NCBI GenBank assembly: GCA_011033025.1
Contig: WFMF01000012.1
Coordinates: 62,001-126,000 of the forward strand
Direction of reading: 5' to 3'
DNA from: Beroe forskalii
Taxonomy: Eukaryota > Ctenophora > Nuda > Beroida > Beroidae
Length of the DNA stretch: 64,000 bases
The notes beneath the pieces are model-generated. The model had not been told where the DNA came from. It worked only from the letters and a program-made list of their open reading frames with translations, and did no database searches. Positions 54,531 through 64,000 of this stretch are shown here, one piece after another; positions within the stretch are counted from its first letter, which is position 1, and each line of letters begins with the position of its first letter. The translations under genes were made by a program, and so were the position numbers.

Positions 54531-56007
54531 CACTCGCGTGCGCTTTTTGAAGACATTTTAGGTAGCGGGCGCGCGCGGCCCGGTAAAATATCTGCACGCT
54601 AAATTTGATATACCCACTGGATATAGCCCGGCCCGCGAGAGCAGTTCTACGCCGGTTGCAATATAGCCCGCCTCTTGGAAGAAAATATTTTTTGGTGCTA
54701 AACTGGCTGAGATCATTGAAAGTGTCCACAACAACAATTTTAGCAGCAAAATATCGATCATGAGGCAAAAAACTGACAAATAGAAGGATTTTTGTGGAGT
54801 TGATTATCGACAAAAACATCGAGGCGATGGAAAGTTAAGAGTCAAAACACTGAAACTGATATTCATCATTGTTCAGCAGTTTACTGAATCATGAAATTAT
54901 GAGAAGTAGTTCAACTTCGAAATAGAATTGGATAAAATTCACAGCAAAACAACATAGGTATCGATAATTAATAAATATTCAGCAAAATATGTGGCCAACA
55001 GTAGACAAAAGTCGAGTCAAATAGCAGAGAAAACAGTGAACTGCAGTGATAGCAGCAGCTCAAATTCTGTAAAATTCTGTAAAAGCAATCATTCCGAGAA
55101 TTAGAAAGAGAAGTAAAAAGATACAAAATCAAAAACGAGAGAATGAAATACAATATCATGAAATAAAGTTAGGAATTTGCATTTGTGTTGATCATTAATT
55201 GCATTGCCATGTTGTCATGGTTACACATTCTTCGGAAATAGCAAGAGGTGAGTGAGAGCAATACGTCATTATCATTATTAACAATGGTGCATTATTTTTT
55301 CTCACACACAGCGGATACGATGTAAAATAAATGCCGCCTAATTACCGCGACATTCTGATACATTGTGCAACTTCTCATGAGAAAAATTTTGAGGGACACT
55401 TTATTCTATACTTCTATTGACTTACCATATTCAACCATGGTAATTACGTCATTCTCATTTGTCTATTATAACAGTGCTGCAGAGTTTCACCAAATGTAAA
55501 TACGCTCATTTTAACCCATTTTCTTTCATCGTTTTGTATCCTTTTTCAAGTTGTGCTGTAACTGATGCGTTTCACAAAGTGACATGCTACCATTTTCCCC
55601 TTTGTTTGTTCTTCCAATTATTGTTTGTTGTTCCAAGATTGCTAGTGTTTTAAGTTTAATCAACAGCATCTAACCACATTTTTAGCCAATAATCCTTCGA
55701 TTGCAAGACCTTTGAGATTGATCCATGCTTTGATTCGATTCGCCTTTAAAATTTTCGCCCTCGGGCTCATAACTTCTACATAGGCTTTACCAAGTTTACC
55801 AACCCCTTCGATCAAATACTTACTGTGCTTAATCGTGTTTGTATTGCATTTGTGAGAAAATTAAATTTTTGTTAATTAGAGAAAAAACTCAATATTATTG
55901 TTGCAAAACCTTCCTGTGTGTTCAAATCTTCGAGGATTTACTTGAACATTCAACTTTTTTCATCTTAGATATGCCATTCTCCCAAAAAGCTCATGCGAGT
56001 GGATATA
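54527..56007. mobile_element. Putative TIR element, ~1.48 kb
   Basis: Left end ATATCCACTCGCGTGCGCTTTTTGAA is inverted, with mismatches, relative to right end AAAAAGCTCATGCGAGTGGATAT. TA-rich DNA flanks both ends, and the flanking module (b then c) is continuous in tract I, which supports an insertion. No transposase is visible; internal frames are short. Confidence 0.5.
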
Positions 56008-56032
56008 ATATACCATATACTCCTTGCCTCAT

Positions 56033-56167
56033 GGGCTGAATTTCGTATAGCACTCAGGCTCTTCGAGCCCTGCGTGCTATACGATATATATCCCACTCGG
56101 GCTAGCGCCCTCGAGGGATATATTTTCATATCGCACGCGCATGCGCGTGCGATATGAAATTCAGCCC
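56033..56167. repeat. Three-armed cruciform (nested palindromes)
   Basis: Outer stem GGGCTGAATTTC (56033-56044) pairs with GAAATTCAGCCC (56156-56167). Inside are three successive hairpins: 56044-56083 (CGTATAGCAC/GTGCTATACG, loop TTC), 56086-56123 (ATATATCCC/GGGATATAT with a TC/TC internal loop and GGGC/GCCC apex) and 56127-56156 (a perfect 30-nt palindrome around GCGCATGCGC). Confidence 0.9.
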
Positions 56168-56224
56168 TAGAGGCTGCGGGTATATGTATATATAATATTA
56201 TGATGGTAGGATTATATGGACAAT

Positions 56225-56745
56225 ATAATTTGGATTCTTATCCCGGCATAAATTGCATAATCTGATTTTTGATAGTCTAGATACTGTGAGGGCATTGTTA
56301 AGTTGTAAGTACAGGGGATCGGAGTGCCTAGAGTAAACTGTTCAGTGATCGAGCTTATGATGTAAATTTTAATTCCCAAAGCGATTCAAATGAGGACAAA
56401 AATTAATTTCTTAAATTAATCATCTTATCTCGATTTAGCGATTTGTACGTCCTGGGCCATATTTTGGTCGTTCACATTTATGCCTTCGTGCGCAATGATA
56501 TCGACCAGGGTTTCGATACTTCCTGAGTTACGATCAGAGCATCCGAGGGTATATGTCAAATTCCGTCAATCAATTCCTATTCGGGGACTTCTTTCTATAT
56601 TTTGTTTCGATAACGTGTGTTGACAATAGTCTACAAGACACACATAGGATTCGTGGCTTATACTCCACGTCGTGTCACATATGTTTTCACCCCAAAAACT
56701 GGCATAGACTATAGTCGACATGGCTTATAATCCACCTGTGTGCTG
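56225..56745 (+). repeat. Module c, tract II copy
   Basis: Copy of 23740-24225 with small indels, ending in the same ACACGTG-type palindromic foldback. Confidence 0.85.
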
Positions 56746-57331
56746 TTGGTATCTCACCACATTCTACCCTAGCTAGTATGACAAGATAGCAGTGACATCG
56801 GGACATCAGTAGGCAGAAGGTTTATTACGACAGTTTAGTGTGGTAGGCAGCGGAAGAACAGGAGGAACTCTACTTACATCAGAGGAGTTGGTACCCCAGT
56901 GGGGTAAGTGGTCACCGTGTGTAGTAAGGTAGCAGTTTGTCCGTCTGTTGGTTTATCCCTTGAATAATATCATATTCAATATAATACGTTACATTATATT
57001 TATATTAATATATTCTCGTGGTGAGAACGAGTACGTTTTGAGAGAGTTTATTTTATTTATGATCTCAGGTTTTGATTGGGCGACCAGAATCAGCCTATTC
57101 GGGAGTTTTATTTGGGCGACAGGTGTCAACCAAGTCGGGACTCGGGAGTTTTACTTGGACGTACAGTGCCAGCCAAATTGAGGGCAACTTGCGGGAGTTT
57201 TACGTGCGCTTACAGTAGTGGCAAGTTGGGAGACTTGCAGGATCGGAAAACTCATCAGAGACTCATCTGACATGGGAGCCCTGTCTCTATAGGTCTCAGA
57301 TTACCTCAGTAGCGGATCACTGACATAGTCA
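56746..57331. other. No gene; short diverged tandem repeat
   Basis: Between about 57070 and 57220 a ~50-bp unit with GGGAGTTTTA.TTGG.CGAC recurs about three times. No protein-coding signal. Confidence 0.5.
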
Positions 57332-57689
57332 TCATCGGGCAGGCATGGATCCGTGCCCTGCGGGGGCATGAAGGGGGCGTGTGCACGCACGCCCCATCAG
57401 AAAATGTAATGCTTGTGATGAATTCAAGATGCCAAAATAAACTTAATTGAAAAATTTTATTCATTTCGTACTTCAAAAAGCATATTCTAAATTTCAATAC
57501 CTCTGATAATGATATCATTTTCTGCATACAACACTACAACAGTACAGAGCAGCTGTAATATGATCAACCATATTTCTACAGCTAGCCAAAGGGAAAGGAA
57601 ACAAAAACTCTACTGCCTTTGCTGTATTACAACAACGAATATTATGTAGATAGCAAATAACAAGCACAATGCAATTGATTTCCCAGAAC

Positions 57690-58205
57690 TCTGCTGCCCC
57701 CAGACCCCTGTTGTTCTTTTCATTGTCGATATATTGTTCTTTTCATTGTCGATATATTTATTCATCACAAGCATTACATCTCAGCGATCGAGCTGGTTGA
57801 AAACAATGCCCAAACACTATTGAGTTGTCATTTCTTTATACTCCCGACCTCTGGCTTCTGGGGGCTGCCGCCCCCAGACCCCTGCTGCTCTTTTGATTTT
57901 ATATTTCTTGAGATTATGTACGACCGCAAAAAAGTTCTGTTAAAGTGTTAAGTTGAAAACAACGCCCAAACTCTATTGAGTTGCCATTTATTTATACTCT
58001 AGACCTCTGGCTTCTGGGGGCTGCCGCCCCCAGACCCCTGCTGCTCCTTTGATTCTTAATTCGATACTTATTGGGATTTTGTACGACAGCAACAACAGCG
58101 CTGTTAAACTAAAAAAACAATGCCCAAACACTATTGAGTTGCCATTTCGTTATAATCCAGACCTTTGGCTTCTGGGGACGGCCGCCCCCAGACCCCTGCT
58201 TGTAA
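57690..58205 (+). repeat. ~158-bp tandem repeat in the hAT-like element
   Basis: GCCCCCAGACCCCTG recurs near 57696, 57870, 58026 and 58184, with ACTATTGAGTTG.CATTT and CTTCTGGGGGCTGCCGCCCC in each unit. Confidence 0.85.
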
Positions 58206-58250
58206 TAATTTAATTATCCTTCAAATATTCAAAAACGTCATATGTGCGAA

Positions 58251-58275
58251 CGAGGTGCCGCGAAGCGGCACCGAG
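58251..58275. repeat. Hairpin with GA/GA (minus-strand TC/TC) loop
   Basis: GGTGCCGC GAA GCGGCACC with flanking CGA and GAG. On the minus strand it reads CTCGG...CCTCG, the core shared with the other hairpins. It lies near the right end of the hAT-like element. Confidence 0.8.
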
Positions 58276-59062
58276 AGAGCTTTATAAATTTGCAGGCCCC
58301 CAAAAATTCTGGGCTGGATCCATGCCTGTCATCAGGAAACGGCTGTCTTACATCATATTATATCAATAGTGCGTGGTATTGATTTTGGAGTAAAGAGTTG
58401 TGATCTGAGTTAAGATGTGAGTTAGAGAGAGAGAGAGAAATACGTAGATATATATATATATTCTACTTTTATACTTTCGTGTGTTAACCAAGTCTCTTCC
58501 TTTAGTACAGGGAAAGGGGGCATTAACATGTGCAGCCCCTTAGGGTAGAAGTTTATCTCTTTCTGCTTTTCTGTATCCCAAGCATGGGAAAGTCTGGTTG
58601 TTATTTCATTGATGAGGCACGGGAGATTCATTACAGACCACGACACAGCTGTTGCATGGTGCAACAATTCAGTTTGATGACGAGCAGTCAGCAGAGGCCG
58701 TGGATGAGGAGGTGATCCACATTCCGCAGTGGTTCCAAAGCCAAAGGAGATATAATAATTATATTCATAATTATATTTATATTGATTATTCATCATTATC
58801 CATTTTCAACACGTCATATTAATGAATTAAAACATTGTCAATGAATGAATTATCGTATTCTTTGTTCAGATTAGAGGAAGAGTGTTAGGGGTGGATCTGA
58901 AATTTAAATTGATAAACGTCACAAACTTCAAGTAAATTCTATGTTATTCGAAATAAGAAACAATTCGTGAAAAGAAAGCACATGAAAATACGAATTCAGC
59001 TTGAATTGTAATCAATTCTTACATATTTTGAATCCATTTAAAGAATAGCACATGTTCATGTA

Positions 59063-59090
59063 CCAGGTACCTACGTAGATAGGTACCTGG
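59063..59090. repeat. CCAGGTACCTA palindrome, single unit
   Basis: Same 11-bp stem and 6-nt centre as at 24714-24741. Confidence 0.85.
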
Positions 59091-59099
59091 ATTTTCACT

Positions 59100-59500
59100 T
59101 ACCTTGGACAATCAGTGGAGCAGAGCAAAGACACCGGAGTGATAACAGTTGAACAATCAGAGTATGGAAACAGCATTGACGGTGTTAAGATCTTGCCAGT
59201 GGCACGGAAGAAAGATGTTGAATCAGAGTTGACAGACGAGTGGCACATTCTGCATTTGCTGCGGAAACACTTGGATGTAACGATGCTATGGCATATTCCA
59301 TTTACACTAGACAGCTATTTAAGTATTAAGTGAGATATTGTATGATGATCCGAGATCAGAAGTTGTCCCTGTGATCGGATAAGTGGATAACATGCAGTTG
59401 CACGAGCAGGTTACATCAACAAAACAGATAAGCATGTATACGGCTGGTATTTCAGAAATATCGTAACAGAGTGAACATTCTAGAAATGTCGCCCTTGAGG
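59100..59500 (+). pseudogene. Ty1/copia pol fragment, R3, internally deleted
   Basis: The RT tail (ILPVARKKDVESELTD) jumps directly to the RNase H segment (ACGAGTGGCACATTCTGCAT), so about 345 bp present in R1 and R2 are missing and the downstream part is out of frame. Confidence 0.8.
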
Positions 59501-59733
59501 AGACAATTGAAAAGGAACTGGACACGCTAAGATACCAGCTATTTACTATCATTAATTAAAAGGTATTAAATATCAAATCATTTTTGTTTGAAAAAAGGAA
59601 GCGCCCTTGCTAGCACTCACAACATTTGTACATGACCTCCCATTACCCTTACCGTAAGGACACTGGACAGTAATTGAGTAATCGAATTCTTTCCACCCGA
59701 ACACAGCAATACTGCTAAGCATGTTATCAGAGA

Positions 59734-59765
59734 CTTATTCAACTCGGCTGGCTCCTCGTGAGGTA
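59734..59765 (+). repeat. TC/TC-loop hairpin (R3)
   Basis: AACTCGGCTGGCTCCTCGTG core; one arm base differs from the R1 and R2 copies. Confidence 0.6.
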
Positions 59766-61791
59766 TACACTGGGTATCCCAATGTACCTCTATTGATAAC
59801 CTCTCGGTAATTTTAACACCATGCTGAAGACCATCGTTTTCCAAGACAAAAAGACAAAATGAATGTTAATAAAATTTCTAAAGTTTAAATAGATAATCTG
59901 ATAATGACTGGTTGACGAGAGAACATCACAGCCCTCCAATTATGCCCTCCAATACTCTATCATAGAAAGGCTAAGAATAGGTTTCAGAATTCAGACAACA
60001 AAGATCTTGCAACAAAGATCATTGGAGAGATGCACCATGTACGATGGATCACACTTGGGAGTAGGATTCTACGATTCTCCGGTATCCCCGATATTTCATC
60101 AGATGGCCTGTCATTAGGCGGAAGGGGTTGAAGCCCTTCCTCGATACATGATACAAGTGTATTACAAGGTGAGGAAAATTCTACTAAAGTACAAAGGAAT
60201 CTGCAAAGTACTGAAGGAATCTGCGATTATTTGATCATAAAAATTATTATGGATCTAAAAGATTATAGTGGAATGTTTTCGCCGTTAAGACAGTTGCAGC
60301 CTTTGAGCCTGTGTACACACCATACAGATTTTCAAATGGGCGCACAGATGCGTCAAGGCGTAGGAGGAAGGCAGGTGTTCAGTGTCGCGTGGGTACTCTG
60401 AATATTGAAATTATAAATTACTTTCCCCGAATCATAGAACACTGAAAAAGGGAATAACAATGAACAAAAGTCAGTGCCCTTGCTTGCACAAAAACTCGTT
60501 CCTGAACTCCCATACCCATGCTGTAAGGCAAGAGGCTCGAATGCAGAAAAGAAGTTCATTTTCTCAACAACAAGACCAGAATGATGCCACTTCAGAATGA
60601 GAAATCGCATTGCACTTTTCATTGCAAAAAAGGATAGTACTTTAGATAAAAACTTAATAAGTTGAGCACTTATAAAGCTGAACCTGGTATGGTACAGCCC
60701 TCTCCTGGCTCACACAGCAGACCAGAACCCTTTACCACTGTCGTGAGACCAGAGGATACATAAAGAGGATTGTACATATTATTTGGGTGTATTTGGGTGT
60801 GTTCAATGAAATGCAAAATAATGATTATAGTTTACGTTTGTTGTAAAGAACTAAAGAAAGGAGAATCAGTTTGGCACAATGACAGGTGGAGAGTTAGGTA
60901 GGTTGTGTTTAATCGAAGATTCCAATCCCAGAGCTGTGAGGTTGGGAAAGTCATGACCTAAAATCAAACCTTACATGAGGTGTGATGGTAAAGTCTACTG
61001 CCCTTACACCATTAAGCCATTACCAGGGGTGTAGCAGCTATGCCCAGTGTTGCTGGGAGGCTATCTTTACTGACAAAAGCATTGCTCTTGGCTTGAAGCC
61101 TGATAAGGTCATGAAACCCAGACAAGGCAGTGAATATTACAATCTCTTATTAAAGGCATAGAGCCGGTACTTCCAGCAGTAAGATTACATATATCGTAGT
61201 ATCATGTTGAAGTACCCCCAAAATATATAATATTTTATCTCATACATTCAGATAATTGATTGCTATTCTCCGAAGTTATTATATTTCAAACTCACATCGA
61301 ATTATAAAATCAATTCGGTTGTCAAGAGAAAGAGAAGAATGGAGAGAAAACAAAATTGGAGAGAACAGACCACAAGATACAGCGGTTTTAGGAAACAGTA
61401 CCGAGCTGCTAACGAAGGAGCAAGCAGCTAATTACTTAATTATTTCGTAAGGCATCTCTGAATAAATTATATGTTTATATGGAAGATGACCTGATATGAG
61501 GTCAATTTTAAATTACTCGTCATGACCATAACTTTGCTGGTAATATACTAGGTAGGAGACATAACGGATATCGCACTCGCAACAAACACGTCGTTGTAAG
61601 ACACCGTAATACCTGGAACACAAACCATGAGAGGTTCATCTCAGACCACGAGAAAGGCCTCTACTAAACTGGTCACGTGATGAACTTTCAAAGTACAGTG
61701 TCACGTGATCCTGAAAGAAATGAAAGTTCCACAACATTCCATACTTGTTTATCACTCCCAAAATCATCTCCAACTGATTGATTGATTGGAG

Positions 61792-62504
61792 TGTCGTACT
61801 GTGCTGGTGTTATGGGTTAGTGTGACGTTTTTGCTTCATGGAGTACGAAAGCAGCGAGCCTTAGTTGCGCAAGTGACAATAGGCGACCTAGAGTGACGTC
61901 ATTAGCTCGATCTTTGAGATCAGCTAACGATGTTAGAACTGCCTATTTTCAAGTGCGCGTCTCTGTTGATTGAGTTTCGAGCTCTGCAGCTTTTTGTACT
62001 TGATTTCTCCTCCATCGGTCTGCAAAACGGAATGTTGTCCGCCGGATTGCAGCCGTAAATCCGGCCTAAATATCGAGATGGCAAGCAGGGGCATCCTCGA
62101 TCGGGAGTTTTGCGGCATTGTTTCCGTCTTCATTCTTTCGGGACACTTTCCTTCGATTGGGCACTGGAGGTCACGTGACAGGCTTTACCTCCTCTGATTG
62201 GCCTCCTCATTACCTCCTTAGGTCACGTGACAGGCTTTGCGCGCGCTGATTGGCACTTAGGTAATTTAGAATGATTGAATTAGTGGGAACAGGAACGGGG
62301 ACTGGATTTATGTTTGATAGTAGATTTTGTTACACACTTCGATTTTTCCACCTTTGCAACAAGAGCGTTTTCATTCTCTCTCTCTCTGTGTGTTAAACTT
62401 CAACTTCACCTACGAGGACATAACGGCCAACGGAGCCCTTTGTTTCAATGTAAGTTATCTAAAGTATAAGTAAAATCATAAGGTTGAAATAAAACGAGTG
62501 CACA
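61792..62504 (+). mobile_element. LTR-like block in R3, promoter-like
   Basis: 713-bp copy of 32243-32971 starting TGTCGTACTG and ending GAGTGCACA, with the same paired GGTCACGTGAC sites, ATTGG boxes, CT run and AATAAA. Same insertion position relative to R1. Confidence 0.45.
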
Positions 62505-63410
62505 CTTGCACAGCTTTGAAAATGTGACAAGGTATCTTGACATTGATTACTCTGAACAAGAAAATTAGAAAAAAATTGTGGGAAGTCCACCTGGCATCAC
62601 AAGATAGTTTTGTGAAATTTTGTACATTTGAGTCAACTGTATGACCTTAACGGTGATGACAGAGAAACATGGGATTTCATAAAGGATAATTTTGTCTGTA
62701 ATAATCCTTAGCAGGATATACGGCAAAAGGGATTGACCACGCCCTTGAGCAAGTCAACAAGGAGGTTAACGTTTTGGAGCAGTGATTGGATTGACTGATC
62801 ACCAGATTTACCAATGAAAAACTCGTAATTAGATGAGTTTGCTGGCGAGTTTAAACTGAATAGAGAGACATAGCATGTTGAGACTTAGCTGAACTCAATA
62901 GTATTACTAGAAATTATTTAAAATTTAAATATCAAATCATTTTTAATACATACTTGAGATCATTGGAAGGAAAAAGATTGACAGGTGACTGCCAATAACG
63001 AGGAAATGAGAGCACGAGTGACTAGAGCACGTACTTCTATTATCCCTCTACAGATACCTCTGGTACCTGGAACTTCATTGATTAAAAAAGCTCCCTACAG
63101 TTGCCACGAGGAAGGTACAATCCACCAGATCTTGCGTGTGTGGGGCTGAAACTCTGAAACACACGAGTAGAATTAATTATAGAAGGGACATTGGAGCCAT
63201 CTGGAAGACATCTGCCATATATGCGTTCTCAGATGTTTTCACATCATACAGATCTTCAAAAATCTAAAGAAAATAGGAGAGATGCACCACGCACGATGGA
63301 TCACACTTGGAAGCAGGATTCTACGGTATTACATCAGAGGACCAGTCATTAGGGAAGAAGGGGTTGAAACCCTTGCTCGCTAAAAGTAAAGGAATCCGCA
63401 ATTATTTGAT

Positions 63411-63800
63411 TTGTGGAAGTCGGTCTGAGTTGGTATGGTAACTGCTGTTTGCATTTGGAATGGTCATTTTCCAAGTTAAAAGACAGGGAATGTCCGTCGG
63501 CCCTTATGCTGGCAGTGGGTATTGTGCTGACTTAACTGGCTTCCTGCATAGTACCCATTGCGGTATACCTACTTGGCGCCTGAAACTAATATTCAAAACA
63601 GTCTGTTGTAAAACGAGCTGATTCGGGCACACCAACCGCACATGTGACATTTCTGAACGTGAAAATGTAATCTTGTGAAACAAATCTTTACACTGAAGGG
63701 TAGCCTATCATTAATATTTATAAATATATTTGATATGATTTGATTGTAAAGTGCCGAAAAATTTATTAAACGTTGTTTCTCTATTAAACGTTGTTTCTCT
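63411..63800 (+). mobile_element. 390-bp SINE-like insertion
   Basis: Present in R3 but absent from the matching place in R2 (28607-28611). It starts TTGTGGAAGTCGGTCTGAGT and ends in two copies of the 18-bp ATTAAACGTTGTTTCTCT, the short tandem tail style of SINEs and CR1-type LINEs. No clear target duplication or A/B promoter boxes could be confirmed. Confidence 0.45.
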
Positions 63801-64000
63801 ATTGAAAAAGTGAAAATTATGAGTTATTTTTACTTCTTATTAATGCTTTTATGGATCTAAAAGATTATAGTGGAATGTTTTCGTCGTTACGACAGTTGCA
63901 GCCTGTGAGCCTGTGTACACACCATACAGATTTTCACATGGGCGCACTGATGCGTCAAGGCGTAGGAGGAAGGCAGGTGTTCAGTGTCGCGTGGGTACTC

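Larger units (their letters stand above)
57340..58328. mobile_element. hAT-like non-autonomous DNA transposon
   Basis: Perfect 13-bp terminal inverted repeats CAGGCATGGATCC / GGATCCATGCCTG are flanked by an 8-bp target duplication with one mismatch (TCATCGGG at 57332-57339, TCATCAGG at 58329-58336). Eight-bp duplications are diagnostic of the hAT group. The 989-bp interior is mostly a ~158-bp tandem repeat with a GGGGGC/GCCCCC hairpin. No transposase. Confidence 0.8.
58530..64000 (+). repeat. Unit R3 (copia-containing repeat), runs off the window
   Basis: Third copy of the R unit in tract II, including the LTR-like block (61792-62504) and continuing into sequence equivalent to 27850-28800. 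The copia fragment is internally deleted. It carries a 390-bp insertion at 63411-63800. Confidence 0.85.

Overview
This is an AT-rich, intron-using eukaryotic genome, almost certainly an invertebrate metazoan. The retroelement families (non-LTR ORF1 proteins, CR1/Jockey-type reverse transcriptases, Ty1/copia, Penelope-like), the short GT-AG introns and an UNC93-type transporter are what one sees in cnidarian, sponge, molluscan or similar genomes. I cannot place it more narrowly. There are no bacterial operons, rRNA genes, convincing tRNA genes or CRISPR arrays. Most of the window is repeat-derived.

Layout. 1-14.4 kb: two collinear copies (1-4240 and 10873-14380) of a segment made of retroelement ORF1 debris. 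Copy 1 carries a nested insertion absent from copy 2: an LTR element (1987-3715, 5-bp target duplication) whose 5' LTR is split by a Helitron-like element (2027-2864). Between the copies lie a ~340-bp tandem repeat, a poor-quality stretch, an unassigned ORF and a decayed LINE with a PHD finger and reverse transcriptase motifs. 14.4-20.2 kb: the only clear host gene, a single-exon UNC93-like membrane protein (16342-17694, minus), then a TA-flanked foldback element with a Cys/Pro-encoding minisatellite and a Penelope/GIY-YIG remnant. 20.27-33.07 kb: tract I, made of dispersed modules, an internally deleted LINE and two tandem units with Ty1/copia RNase H fragments. 49.56-64.0 kb: tract II, the same modules in the same order, altered by further insertions (a hAT-like element, a TIR element, a 390-bp SINE-like insert).

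Between the tracts, at about 33.1-43.5 kb, is the most interesting block: a compact gene cassette around a protein-primed family B DNA polymerase. The polymerase gene (38211-41994) has seven exons that join without frameshift into 1013 codons and keep every exonuclease and polymerase motif plus a zinc finger and an HNH/endonuclease VII motif. On the same strand upstream are a three-exon gene for a 247-residue basic-tailed protein, possibly ssDNA-binding, and a three-exon gene that resembles the N-terminal part of the polymerase. On the opposite strand, converging on the polymerase, are a nuclease-like protein, a DDCPGC-motif protein and a small single-span membrane protein. This gene set resembles Polinton/adintovirus-type elements, but no integrase, capsid, ATPase or protease is visible and the forward genes are spliced. 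It may be a spliced self-replicating element, a decayed one, or a host-captured gene set.

Downstream, 43.5-49.4 kb is a repeat domain: inverted copies of a monomer family, a LINE reverse transcriptase remnant, A/T-rich foldbacks and a ~2.1-kb minisatellite with a ~28-bp unit. Across the window there is also a recurring hairpin type whose stem is interrupted by facing TC dinucleotides (core CTCGG...CCTCG). One locus (56033-56167) folds into a three-armed cruciform.
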